Assembly: GCA_039619475.1 (NCBI GenBank) | Contig: CM077115.1 | Coordinates: 506,003,352 to 506,067,351 of the forward strand | Source: Icerya purchasi | Taxonomy: Eukaryota; Arthropoda; Insecta; Hemiptera; Monophlebidae | Reading direction: 5' to 3' | Length of the DNA stretch: 64,000 nt | Part shown: piece after piece, positions 44,763 to 55,882 of the stretch | Layout of the letters: each line of letters begins with the position of its first letter | Numbering within the stretch: the first letter of the stretch is position 1 | Notes under the pieces: model-generated | Seen by the model: the letters and a program-made list of their open reading frames with translations, nothing else | Databases searched by the model: none | Told to the model about the DNA's origin: nothing | Made by a program: the position numbers and the translations under genes

Positions 44763-45258
44763 CTTCGCGATAGCCTAGTTGTTAGAGCGTTTGACTTCCG
44801 TTACGGAGGTCACCGGTTCGATCCCGAGCGACGACAGAACTTATTACAAGAATTAAATAAATATTCGCTAATAATCACGTGGAAGGCAATGGCAAACCAC
44901 CACGTATAATATGCACGCTAGGTCAGTACACAGCAGACACACACGGGTACTGCACTTGTATAACGATGTAAATCAAACGATTACAATCAATTCCGAATGT
45001 AGTCTTGCGTGTGTACACCTGCGTTGCATATAACAAGTGCCTAGTACACTATGCCTGTGTCTGTGTACAGCTGAGATGTACAATTAGGTTGCCCACCAAC
45101 CGATAAGGTTGAGAAGAGAAGAATTCTTATACTAGTAGCCCCAGCTCTTTATAGACTACTGAAAAGAGCATCATCATTTTAGGTGTTGGTCAATCCCTAT
45201 TATCAAGTAAAATCGCCGACGCTCAGGAATTAAGTATGGCACTATAAAGAAGAAGAAT
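44763..45258 (+). repeat. tRNA-derived SINE with RTE-like tail
   Basis: The head has a Pol III A box (TAGCCTAGTTGTTAGAGCG) and a B box (GGTTCGATCCC) at tRNA-like spacing. TCGC near 44763 can pair with GCGA after the B box, a residual acceptor stem. The body contains GGAAGGCAATGGCAAACCAC, similar to a block I know from SINEs paired with RTE-type LINEs. The 3' end has GGCACTATAAAGAAGAAGAA, an AAG-repeat tail. Length is about 495 bp. It is a retroposon with an internal Pol III promoter, mobilised in trans by a LINE. Confidence 0.68.
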
Positions 45259-45278
45259 CTCAGTTTTATGTTTGTAAC

Positions 45279-45440
45279 TGGTAATGTTATCCCTTTTTTT
45301 ATTCGTCGCTATGAGGGATGCCAAATTGGGCGTTGATGAATTTAGATCCCCACCAGCAATGCCAAATGTAATGTTATCCGTTTGTTATTCGTCCCCACCA
45401 GGGATGCCTAATGAAACGGTTCTTGCCGTTGTTAATTTTT
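45279..45440 (+). repeat. Two diverged tandem units
   Basis: The block GTTATCC-TTATTCGTC-CCA-CAGGGATGCC-AAT occurs at about 45285 and again at about 45372, roughly 87 bp apart. A partial unit (CCCCACCAGCAATGCCAAATG) lies between them. Confidence 0.5.
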
Positions 45441-45800
45441 TAATTTACCCAGGGATGGGTTTCCCAATCTGCATTCTGGCTGCGTTTCGTTTTGATGATT
45501 GACCAGAATCGCGTTTTACGTACGAACTTTAACTAACTTTAACCGAACTTGGAACAATTATTTTCGCGAACGGAATTAATACTTTAACTGATTTGTCGGA
45601 CCATCTGGCTTTTCCGAGCTGCAGTGGTTATTCCTTGTGCTTTCCCGGACGATGAGATATTTCATTAAGAAGAGACTGTTAATAAAAAACGACTAACACT
45701 GGTCTGAGGTACAATATCGACTAACTGTTTAATAACGGCGAAATTACTTCCTTTGAAGGTAAAAACGCAACTGACTCAAGAGGAGTAATTCTTTGAACCA

Positions 45801-46035
45801 ACGGTAAAACGCGACTAACTGTCAACTAAAAAATCTTCCCTTTGATCTGTGGTCATTTCTTTTTTTCCTATTCTGCAACGTAATCGCTGACCTTTATCGA
45901 ATCACGTATACACTTCTTCTTGTTGCGGTAATTGATGATTGGTTAGCCTCGACCGACAACATGAATACGTACACATTTACTTCCGCATCACGTTTTCCAA
46001 ATTTCTTACTTTTATTTTATTATTTTATTATTTTT
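45801..46035 (+). repeat. LTR-like dispersed repeat, copy A
   Basis: Matches 54000-54240 in the same orientation at several collinear blocks: GTAAAAC-GC-ACT...AACTAAAAAA, GATGATTGGTTA, CGACAACA and CACGTTTTCC followed by a TTTTATTTTATT-like end. No coding sequence is nearby, so a solo LTR or a non-autonomous element is plausible. The boundaries are approximate. Confidence 0.45.
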
Positions 46036-46744
46036 GACTTTTTTCTTTAAACCGTGTAACGGGCACATTACAAACTACAATTCTATACGCTAGACATTAT
46101 CAATACCGCTTAATAAATACGTGGCTACCTTTTTATTCCTTTCATTTTTTACCGGGAAACCTCTTTCAGGTTTCGTGAAATAATTTAAACCGAACTCTTC
46201 GGTCATCTTTGTGTATATATACCGTTATAACGATAACATCTTTTATTCGTCTACTACATGTATAAAACGTAGGTGAATTTAGTCCTTTTTTTCTTCAAAA
46301 TTTTCTTTAAAAATCACTTGAACTTCCCCAAACTTTCCTGCCGCCGTGTTCTTGCAGCTTAACAAAAGTTTCGAAATACCGTTTCGAGTACTTCCTCTAT
46401 CCATTTATAGATTCGCCCGAAGGGATATACAGGAAAAACCGATGTAGAGTAGGAACACCCAATACGGTTCAGTTGAAAAGTGCAATGGAACGTTAGTAAT
46501 TGTATCTACTCGTTTCGGGAAATCCTTTATATCTGCTTCCCCCTCAAAAAAAAAAAGCAGGAAAAAGCCTTGCTCGACCACCGTTGTTCTGGTGGTTTTT
46601 CTTTGTTGTGCACTTTAAGAAAATAAAATTGCTCTGTTCGACGTGTCGTTCGTAGCGTGCTTTCTTAATCGTTCAGGTTTATTGCATTTGCGCTGTCTGC
46701 CAACAGCAGCTCAGTACTGCACGGCATACGCATATATGTATATA
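46036..46744. other. Non-coding DNA left of the mariner element
   Basis: No gene recognised. It ends in a TATATAC-rich sequence that supplied the TA target. Confidence 0.5.
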
Positions 46745-46773
46745 CACCCTGTCAAGAAAGTATCGGGAATTGT
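46745..46773. repeat. mariner inverted terminal repeat, left
   Basis: 29-bp terminus, identical in inverted form to 48034-48062. It is expected to bind the transposase N-terminal domain. Confidence 0.95.
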
Positions 46774-46792
46774 TAAATAAAACGAACAATTT

Positions 46793-47869
46793 TTAATTTT
46801 CATCCAAATTTATTTTGTCACCTTCAAAATAACATCCATTCGAAGCGATGCACATATGCCAACGCTTTTTCCACTCGGCAAAGCACTTCTGATAGGCGGT
46901 TTCCGGGATGGCCTTTAGCTCTCGCGTCGCATTCGTCTTGATGTCATCAATCGATTCGAAGCGCATTCCCCGTAGCGGAAATTTGAGTTTTGAGAATAGG
47001 AAGAAGTCGCAGGGTGCTAAATCTGGTGAATACGGCGGTTGTTCGATGATATTTACCGAGTGTTTGGCCAAAAACTCATTCACAATTATGGCTTTGTGAG
47101 ACGGCGCATTATCGTGATGGAGAATCCAAGAATTGTCGACCCACAAATCGTTACGTTTACGACGGATAGCCTCTCTCAAACGTCTCAAAACACTTAAGTA
47201 AAACTCTTTGGTGACTGTCTGTCCGGCTGGCACATATTCATAGTGTACCACGCCTCGAATATCGAAGAAAACAATCAACATGATCTTCACTTTCGATCGG
47301 CTTTGGCGAGGTTTTTTCGGCTTTGGCGCGCCAATTGGCCGCCATTCGGACGATTGCTGGTTCGTAAGCGTGTCGTACTCGTACACCCATGTCTCGTCAC
47401 CAGTAATTATCTTTTCCAAGAAGGTAGGATCCAAATTGGCTCGATCCAGCATGTCTGCAGCTACCTGTTCTTGGTACTTTTTTTGAAAGAAATTCAGGTC
47501 TTTCGGAACAAGCCGAGCCGCAACGCGTTGCATACCCAATTTTTCGTGCACAATCGTACGTACGCTCTCGTGTGACATGCCCAATCCATGAGCCATCTCT
47601 CTCAAGCTCACATGACAATTTTCAGCAACGATTTCCTTGATTTTATCGACGTTATCATCGGTCACACTCGTTGAAGGCCGTCCAGAGCGAGGCATGTCTT
47701 CGACCGTCTCCCGACCATCCTTGAACGCTCTGTACCACTCGTAAACCCGCGTTTTTGATAAAGCAGATTCACCAAAAGCCTTCTGTAACATTTTCAGTGT
47801 ATCGGCACAAGAAATTTCGTTCGAAACACAGAATTTAACACAAGTACGTTGTTCAATATTTTCACTCAT
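46793..47869 (-). CDS. mariner transposase (D,D34D)
   Basis: The 358-residue protein has the usual length for mariner transposases. The N-terminal half holds two helix-turn-helix regions (about 5-60 and 70-120) that bind the inverted repeats, including YEWYRAFKDGRE near 43 and RSGRPST near 61. The linker RLVPKDL at 119-125 takes the place of the WVPHEL motif. The catalytic triad is Asp158 (TGDETW), Asp253 (HHDNAPSH) and Asp288 (PDLAPCDFF), with exactly 34 residues between the last two. Cut-and-paste transposition at TA is the expected activity. The start is the ATG of MSENIEQRTC, 165 bp inside the right repeat. No damage is seen. The sequence resembles vertumnana/irritans-type elements, but the subfamily is not firm. 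Confidence 0.96.
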   Translation of the reverse strand: MSENIEQRTCVKFCVSNEISCADTLKMLQKAFGESALSKTRVYEWYRAFKDGRETVEDMPRSGRPSTSVTDDNVDKIKEIVAENCHVSLREMAHGLGMSHESVRTIVHEKLGMQRVAARLVPKDLNFFQKKYQEQVAADMLDRANLDPTFLEKIITGDETWVYEYDTLTNQQSSEWRPIGAPKPKKPRQSRSKVKIMLIVFFDIRGVVHYEYVPAGQTVTKEFYLSVLRRLREAIRRKRNDLWVDNSWILHHDNAPSHKAIIVNEFLAKHSVNIIEQPPYSPDLAPCDFFLFSKLKFPLRGMRFESIDDIKTNATRELKAIPETAYQKCFAEWKKRWHMCIASNGCYFEGDKINLDEN

Positions 47870-48033
47870 TGTAAAACTTCGACAAAACCTTCAAGGTCGA
47901 CTGATTTTAACAGCTGCTGTAAACACACTGGTTGACAGATCGCGCTAAAAATAGGCATCATAATACAAAACAGTTGTACCAACCTGGAAAAAAAAAATGA
48001 TCTGCCTAGCTATTACCCGGGAGATTTAAATTG

Positions 48034-48062
48034 ACAATTCCCGATACTTTCTTGACAGGGTG
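48034..48062. repeat. mariner inverted terminal repeat, right
   Basis: 29-bp terminus, the exact inverse complement of 46745-46773, followed by the TA duplication. Confidence 0.95.
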
Positions 48063-48890
48063 TATGTGTGTGTATTATTTGGTTCTATAAACTAGCAGAA
48101 AATTCGCCTTTAATTGGAATCATTACCGTACTACCCTTCCTATGCAACGAGCGAAAGAAGGACACTCTAGTCACCACTAGGATGATGGTTTTTGCTTATC
48201 TGTGTTTTTTTTCAGCTTCTTTTAGAGCTTTATTAATGGTCGCCGAAAACTTTCAATTAAATCGCACCGCCAAAAAACTTTTACATCGAATTTAATCCCC
48301 AATTTGATTTTGTCTTTTATAAGAATTCTTTGAATTTCTAGGCTTTTTCTTTTGCCGCGAAAAATTTAAGAAATAAAAGAAACGACAAAATGATGAAATT
48401 TATTGTAAACATTTTATTACAATGCGGAGAAATCTATCATCCTGACTGCTAATAAAATACGAAGATTTAATTACAAAAATATGGGAAATGACAAGAGAAA
48501 ACGTTACAGCTTGTTGTTTGCTGGAATTATATATTTTTCTACTCGTATTTTCTTCTAGAGTTTAAGATTAGTTTGTAGAATACTTGATGTACTATTTTTT
48601 TTTTACAAAAAATTGCATATTAAAATAAAAATAAAAAAAATGCGCCATTAATTTTTTTTTAGTAGAGCCTTACGAAACGAGAGAAACTGTTTTCTGGGAG
48701 GGGAGGCTCGATGTGGTAGGAATTAAAGATTAATTTCTTTTAATAAATTGCAAATTATCTTTTCAGCGATTATTCGGTTTATTTAATCGTAATGTTCCCT
48801 ACAGTTGTGTCTCATTTCTTGAATTCAATGCGACAACGTTAATAATTAAATTGCATCAAATTTATTTTACAATCGAAACGGCTTTTATTT
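48063..48890. other. AT-rich spacer, nothing recognised
   Basis: No gene; short frames only. Confidence 0.5.
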
Positions 48891-49081
48891 AATTAATTTT
48901 AAACACTAATTTGAAACAATTATTTAATTTATCAAATACCCCGACGTGTATCGAGCACAAAGCTTCACGATCACGTTAGTTATTAATAACTCCCGTGATC
49001 GCGAAGCTTTGTCTTCGAAACGCGTCGAGGGGGTATTTGATTAATTAAATAATTGTTCCAAATTAGTGTTTAAAATTAATT
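48891..49081. repeat. 191-bp near-perfect hairpin (foldback)
   Basis: Arms 48891-48975 and 48994-49081 pair almost completely, with a few substitutions and a small indel near the CCCC/GGGG block. The loop is 18 bases. The ends are AATTAATT on both sides, which is palindromic and so cannot be told apart from a target duplication. It could be a foldback MITE or give a long double-stranded transcript. No protein is encoded. Confidence 0.8.
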
Positions 49082-52000
49082 ACTGTACAACGTAATAGAA
49101 ACAATTAGTGAAATAAGGATTTTATTTAAATTATCTTGTGCCATACGAGCAGTAGGGATTATTATCATTAAATTATACGTGTATGCGATAAAAATCCGTA
49201 TTATATTTAAGAAATAATAATTTAGTATTATTTGCGCATTCAGTTATTCTTTCATATATATTATATTTTAATAATGATAATAAATTATAACAAAACTGAA
49301 AAAAAGGTTCGAAGCGATTGTTAGTCCGCGGATTAGTGACAATTCGGATACTTCGACAATACGAGTATTGTGCAAATCACTATACCGTTCGAATGATCGA
49401 TTAAGCGACGATGTATGTAGCGGGAATGGAGAGGGAACGGCCTCTGTTACGTTTGAAAACCTCAGTACTTATAAACGAAAAAAGTGAGAATTATAGGAAG
49501 AAACTAAACAGAATTGCAGGTATACACTAAAAAAATAGGAAGGTGGTATTTAGTGCGACGTTGTTTGTGCGTTATATGTAAGGATATCTTTTTAGTTGGC
49601 GATATCAAAATCGAATTGTGAAACAACAGTCGCAACATCGAGAGAAAACGCGCGTCTAACTGATAAATATAAAATAATAATGTGTATAAACGTTAAAGTA
49701 ATACGGCAACGGAATTATTTCCTTTTTTGTCTTTTGTAATTGACGAGAAGGAGAGGTAGAGGTTGCCACGGCACAGAATTGAACTATCAATCAATCAAAT
49801 CAATCAAATCAAAATATATTTCTAATGATAGACAACACAATATATAAAATCAAAACGTAAATTTAAACTCGCTTGTGCGCTAAAGTAGCACGATCAGCGG
49901 AAATATAATGAGATAGACACAAGCCAATTTTTGTTTTTAACCGTTAGAAGAAGAATTTTACAATTTTGGAAACACTAATTGGCCTCCGTTTACATTTTTC
50001 TGATATTGAATTCATAAAATAATATTAAATATTAAGAACTATACTATATACAGTCAACACATTAACCTCACGTACCCCAAACAAACCAACCCCTGTGTAA
50101 TTAAGTACAGTTCAATCATAATGAGAAAAAATTGCTTACTAAACTAGAACTAAAACTACAATAAAAATAAATTAAAACAGTTTTAATGTTCGTCAAGCCC
50201 AAAGAAATTTATTTAAAAAAACAAAACGATTTATTTAACTACTCGTACTTAGAAGTGCTAGCAATGTTTTTGTTTATTTGAATATTTTATTTAAGTATAA
50301 ATACGAATACTAAATTTTAGATAATTTTGGAAACGACGTCTTATTTTAATTTATAAATGTTTTGTTTTTAAGTGATTTATTTTCTAACGAACATTTAGAA
50401 TTAAAATAACTAAGGCTATGCAGTACATCCGCCACATTTAATGTAATATTTTCGCAATAAAATAATGTAAATTACCAAAAAGGATTGGTTTACACACGTT
50501 CATACTTAATTGTAATATTTTCGTAATCATGTAAATTACTTCTTTGGACTGGTTTACAAACACGTCTAGGATCTAAAATAGATTTACGGGACAAACCAAT
50601 TTTTATAATTTTACGAGCTTACGATATTGATCGTGTCCGATCTATTTAGCGCTAAAACTTTTAAACATTATTTTTGGTATATTACGTCTACAGACATCTG
50701 AAAATAAATTATATGAATTTCACACATTGCCGGTAACATATTCAAACATCGGAAAGAAGTCGAAAATCTTTAATGTAAATGAATTTTTGAAGAACAATAA
50801 TAGCCATTTTTTCCGATTGCATGAGTATGTGTATATTGTTTAAAATTTTTCTACTAAAATAAAAAATTGTATAATTTCGTATTGAAATATTTTAATTTAT
50901 ATACTCGCACAATATTGAATTCTGTCTGAATCGTAATTTGAAAAAATTTTCTGACTGTTCTTATCCGTATCATCTCTGCTTTTTGTTAATTATCAGAGGT
51001 GGCCATTTTCCGGTTCACGTATGAGGATGAGATATTTATATTTCTCCGTTTGCCTAGTCTGGAATGTAGACAGTTCTAAATAATTTAGAACGTCGTGGAA
51101 CTAATAAGATCGCCGAACCTGGTCCTTTTTCTTATGCAGGGGGCAATCAAAGTAACTAATTTGATAGTGACATTAGTCAAAAAGTAAGGTTTTTTAATAT
51201 ATATATATATAAAAAAAAAAGAGTAATCGAACGAAAACTGAGAGAATGCAATGTTTACGGGATTATAATATATCGTTATTGGGGCAAAGTCGATATTTTA
51301 AATGCGTCCGTGGACGTGTTTAAGAGTTGCAATATGAAGAAGAACGGATTTACGTATAAATATCGATATCGCGTGAAATGGGTTAAGCACACGATCTTTT
51401 TAATCGCGATAATATACCATTAGTAGTAGGTAAACCTTTAGGAAACTCTTTTATATGTGACGAATTTAAGCACGGGCTTAATTTGCAAATTTCTTAATCG
51501 TTTCCCCGAATACGATCTTCATAGAAGACTCGGAATTTGGCGGGAAGTGAAAAGGTTTTTGCTTTTTGTTGACGCAACGGCGGCGACTCTTTCGAATAGT
51601 GTTAACGGTCAGTTTTTTGCCAATTTTCAATTCTTCCGCTACCGATAAAAATATTCATGTTGATAATCCGACAGCCGGCTCCGTCTCTGCTACTTCCGCA
51701 TTACTCCGCTGCGCGACATTCGCTCCGGTGTTCTGCTTTTTCTCCAGCCTCGCTAGGAAGATGATTTTTTTTCGTGATCCTTCTCTATCCTTTTTTATTC
51801 GCTTCGGTATTTTTCCAGTAATTTCGCGTTAAAAAATGAAGATAAAAAATAAATAATAAATAATAACAATAAGAAAATGCCCGTTCTAGAAATACCCGCT
51901 CCCCCGTTTCGTTTGTATCATCGGATTTCATTATCTCTCGCTTCTTTGAATTGAAATTCTCCGTCCCGCAAAATGAAATTTTTATATTTCTTTCGAGATC

Positions 52001-53999
52001 AAAAACATCTTTTCGCAAATTTATAAAATTTTTTCCGGGAAAAAGTCCAAATAAACCGCGTAATTGGATTTTTTTCAGCCGATTTTCAGAATATTTCCAT
52101 CGCCGTCGCGATTCGCTTAATGTATTCCCGAACCCCGGCAGGATATCGAAAGACGATTCTCGCGCGCTTCCGAGATCAAACGACACCGGCAGTCTTCTCT
52201 TTTAGCCTGTTTGAAATTGAAATTCGTTTGCCTGTTCAGACTGCCGACGGCACTATCTGTCTGACTGCAGAATTCGATTTATCGTCCACCTCTTCGTCGC
52301 CCAATAAACGTGTTCTTCGCCATATCAGCAGCCTCGCTGCTACTAAAATTTCGATACTAGTCCGCAGATTTTCCTGCCGCGGAAAAAAGAATTAGATTAT
52401 CGATAAATTTTGAGACTGTTAAAATCTGAAAATTCTGCGCTGTTTTAACTCGTTCTCTCTCTCTTTCTCTGTCGCGGTGTTTTTTCCTTTTAAAAAGCCT
52501 CAAATCGTTTTTGATTGTTGTGCACTGACTGGAAAATGACGATGTAGCCTCGTGAATATCTAAAGAGAGGTCGAAGAATTAAGTAGAACACCGGAAAGGT
52601 GCATTTCTACGGGCAGTAATGCGACAAATTCAAGAAAACCGAAACGTATAAAATCTCTCTCGCTCCTCGATTTTTCCATTATAAACGCTGTTAACGTGTA
52701 GAATCTCGTGAAACTTTAATTATTACAGGGAAAAAGCATTCGAAGTGATAGCTCTTACTGTTACGCTGAAATGATTAATAGATTATTTGCTGGAAAAATC
52801 TCTGTGCCATTCATAGGTGACCTTTTTAGGGTCGATTTACACCACGCAGCACCACATGATACACGACTCGAGACAACAAAATTTTACCATTGCTTATATA
52901 TTGTGTACAGTGTGAATCAATCGACCTTCAACCGTAGAATCATCGTTATCATTCAGTCGAAAATCCAGTAAAATTTTAAAGCAGCTTTTTCGATTTCCTA
53001 TTCTCCGACAACATATCTCTCTCGCTCTGTCTTCCATTATACACGTACCTGCGCATGTTTTGTATCATCATACTTTTTTCCAGCGGTAAAAGTTTTCATT
53101 ACTCCTTTCGCGAATATCAGTCCAGCTTTTGCGTCCTCTTTCTCGGGCTCTTCTATCCTAACCACTCGTTATTTTTTTCCAGACTGTCAGAATCTGCACT
53201 TTCACTAATCTCTGTCAACGCAGCGACACTCGCCGTCCATGTAAACCGTAGCATTCTACGCACCGTAAACATCCCCAGCGCGTTATCAGAATTCTTATTA
53301 TCCACGTTTCAACACGATATATTGGGTACTACAAAAGACGCACAACCTCTATTTTGGTTGACTTCATTATTTCGCAACACTTCTAAATTTTATTTAATTC
53401 CTTCGAGACTGCCTCCGTGTCAAGTATGGCCTTCTACGTATTTTCGGCTCTTGATACAGCTGCTATTGCTGATCATTGAGATTCACATATGTACTGTAAT
53501 GCTCGTTATAATTTCCCCATCAGAGATGTCAAATATTCGTTACATTAATCCTTCAGCGGTGCCACTCACGGTCTCTTAATTAAAATCAAGGAAAAAATTG
53601 ATTATTTTTATAATATTTGAATTTTTTATACAGTGTATTAATGAAATCTATAATCTTTCGGTATCGGTCGACCGCTAAAGAATGAGCAAAATGAATGAAT
53701 AAAATCTAGATAATATAAATAAATGAATTGTACGTATTACTGTTGTCAGCGGTGATATCCGTTTACCTCCGGTGACTTATCGGCGATCAGGGCTGCGTTT
53801 ATTGGACAACAGGGTAGTCCTTTAATCTGTAGTCGAGAACTTTGCTGAGAGCTGTTCGTGATGATTATGGATCGGGATTTTGCCTTTCTCTTTTCTATTA
53901 AATCGATTGAAACAACTTCACTACCGGAAGGAAACGCTTTTTGTATGCGTTTTCTGCCGCGATCAGGGAGAAGTTAAAAAACAATAGTACCCGGAAGGA
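49082..53999. other. Long non-coding stretch, no supported gene
   Basis: The longest frame is 53055-53579 (+, ATG start, 174 codons). It is hydrophobic and Ser/Leu-rich with no recognisable domain, and I do not accept it as a gene. A GATT-type tail lies at 49785-49814. The stretch 51.6-52.5 kb is less AT-rich, with overlapping frames on both strands. Nothing else is recognised. Confidence 0.45.
49785..49814 (-). repeat. (GATT)n-type retroposon tail
   Basis: On the minus strand the sequence reads TTTGATTTGATTGATTTGATTGATTGAT, like the short tandem 3' tail of CR1-type LINEs and their SINEs. The body would lie to the right, but no coding relic was recognised there. Confidence 0.4.
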
Positions 54000-54240
54000 A
54001 AAGTAAAACAGCAACTGATTAACTAAAAAAAGTTCCATCGTATCTTTCACCATTTCTTCTCTCCTCTCCGCCCCATGACCGCTGCAATTGACCATGCACA
54101 AGATGCTCCCTTCTCCTTCCGATGGTCGATGATTGGTTACTTACCCTGATCGACAACAGGATCTCACATACGCACACATTTTCTTTCTCACCACGTTTTC
54201 CGAAATTTTATAATTTCAATTTTATTATTGTATTTATTTT
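54000..54240 (+). repeat. LTR-like dispersed repeat, copy B
   Basis: Collinear with 45801-46035 at GTAAAACAGCAACTG...AACTAAAAAA, GTCGATGATTGGTTA, CGACAACA and CACGTTTTCCGAA followed by a TTTTATTATTG end. hAT-like copy 3 starts 43 bp further on. Confidence 0.45.
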
Positions 54241-54282
54241 ATTTATGTTTAGTATGTACGATGTACACACACACATATATAT

Positions 54283-54862
54283 CAGGGGCGGACCCGGAAA
54301 GACATTTGCGGGGAGGGGGAATTATATAATTACGTTAAATCTTCTACGGTAGGCAGTAGATTTGAGAAATACCCCTTGTGTTTCATAAAGACAATAATTA
54401 TTACAATTTTTAATTTAACTTTTGTCTTATATTCAGGGATGAAAAATAAAACTAAATTATAAAACTATACCTTAAATATGGTAATTTAGAAATAGTAAGA
54501 TAGATAGTATTTCTTAATAGACACTTTACTTGTTTTTTATTTTTATTAGTAATCCGATCCGAATTTTCTTTGTCCGTGAGCAAGTATAAATATATATATA
54601 TATATTTCTCATTGAACTATTTTTAATTAAAATCACAAAATAAAAATTAAAAATAAATAAAAATGGCAAAAGATCAATGATAATTACATTTAAAATAGAA
54701 TAAAAAGGGAACATTAATAGTTTTACTAGGAAATAGTATTAAATATTAATTATTAAAATCCGTAGGTAAAATTCATACAAATCTTTTATAGCATAAATTA
54801 AGTTTCTTTGTTGTAATAAATTTTTTCATAGAGCCCGTGGTTCTTTGGGGGGATATCCACTG
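54283..54862 (+). mobile_element. hAT-like non-autonomous element, copy 3
   Basis: Starts CAGGGGCGGACCCGG and ends ATATCCACTG, with a seven-base TATATAT on both sides. It is collinear with copy 2 through blocks such as CTTCTACGGTAGG, AGATTTGAGAAATACCC and AGTAATCCGATCCGAATT. At 580 bp it is shorter than copy 2 through internal deletions. It encodes no protein. Confidence 0.78.
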
Positions 54863-54865
54863 TAT

Positions 54866-55088
54866 ATATCGCTCATTAAATACAATAACGTCATAACTCA
54901 AAAAACGCTATTTCGCAGAAAACGCAAATTAACATTTTCCAAGAGCAATGCTTATTTTGTCGAGTTTCTTATTTACAATTATGGCGTTCTAACCTCTAAT
55001 TGTACTCATAAAATGCATTTCAACTATACACATAACTCAAATTCGCTATTTTTTGAGTTATGCCAATATTGTATTTAATGAGCGATAT
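54866..55088. mobile_element. Small palindromic MITE
   Basis: The left end ATATCGCTCATTAAATACAA is exactly inverted at the right end, and a second matching block (ATAACTCAAAAAA) follows after a five-base mismatch. The arms are about 40 bp and the total about 223 bp. GTAT occurs on both outer sides and may be the target duplication. It lies directly next to the right end of hAT-like copy 3. Confidence 0.72.
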
Positions 55089-55100
55089 GTATATATTTTT

Positions 55101-55103
55101 ATA

Positions 55104-55134
<31 letters not shown>

Positions 55135-55166
55135 AGATATAGATATAGATATATATGTATGTATGT
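55101..55166. repeat. (TA)n(ATAGAT)n microsatellite
   Basis: TA run passing into about six ATAGAT units and a TATG tail. Confidence 0.9.
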
Positions 55167-55837
55167 GTGGGTGTAGTGCGAGTAAAATTTTGGATCTCGC
55201 TATTGAGAGAATTACTCTAATTTTTTATAATTTTTAAGGTAAACTCGGAGTGTCTTATGCCATTCTCCGCAAAATAAATGCCTTAAACAAAAAAAAATGG
55301 TTACCAACTTCTCGTTACATGGTTTGCTAGCTGCGCCGTATGAATTCATGTTGATATATATCAAGACCACGTACCTTTCTTACGTTAGGGAGTAATAACA
55401 AAATCCTGTTTTTTGTGTTGCTGGGTTTTTTCTCTTTCGCGGCGAATAAGGCTTTTTCCTTAATATTACACGAACTATTTATTTGGGAACCGAATTAAGA
55501 TATAGAAACTAATTATACAATTCAACACTACACACCGATTTACATTTAATTTCGCGCAAATTCGATACACAATTTATTGAATTTTCTAGTTCTCATATAC
55601 CAGTAAACCTCACTTTCTCAACACACGTTCTAATTTTAACCCCCCCCCCCTTTTTTTTTTCTTTTTTTTTTTGTATGTAATTTTTTCTTTACTTTATATA
55701 TTAATTTAACGTGCGCATTACGACAAATTTAAAGTTGGATGAAAAAATCCGTTCACCAAAATTCTGAATAATCCAAAAAAAAAAAGTAATAGTTCTGAAC
55801 AATTAAAAAAAAAAATTCCAGGCAATTCCGACAGTTT
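55167..55837. other. AT-rich non-coding DNA
   Basis: No gene recognised. A 10-C run followed by a T tract occurs near 55641. Confidence 0.5.
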
Positions 55838-55882
55838 GCGTACCATTCTTTTTTTTTTTTTTTTTTTTTTGCGTACCATTCT
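55838..55882 (-). mobile_element. 21-T insertion flanked by 12-bp duplication
   Basis: GCGTACCATTCT occurs at 55838-55849 and again at 55871-55882, separated only by 21 T residues. This is the footprint expected from target-primed insertion of little more than a poly(A) tail on the minus strand. Replication slippage is the alternative. Confidence 0.6.

Larger units (their letters stand above)
46745..48062 (-). mobile_element. mariner-family transposon, apparently intact
   Basis: A 1318-bp element has terminal inverted repeats of 29 bp that match perfectly (46745-46773 and 48034-48062; outer bases CACCCTGTCAAG). TA flanks each end (46743-46744 and 48063-48064), the hallmark of Tc1/mariner insertion. 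It carries one uninterrupted transposase gene on the minus strand. Identical ends and an open gene indicate recent insertion and possible activity. Confidence 0.96.

Noticed and set aside
44763..44836. Functional tRNA gene
   Set aside because: A and B boxes are present, but acceptor and T stems pair poorly and the sequence runs into a SINE body.
46908..47618. Open frames overlapping the mariner transposase in other frames
   Set aside because: They are by-products of the transposase coding sequence.
53055..53579. 174-codon open frame with ATG start
   Set aside because: No domain, no splice context and no compositional contrast; a frame of this length can arise by chance in 64 kb.
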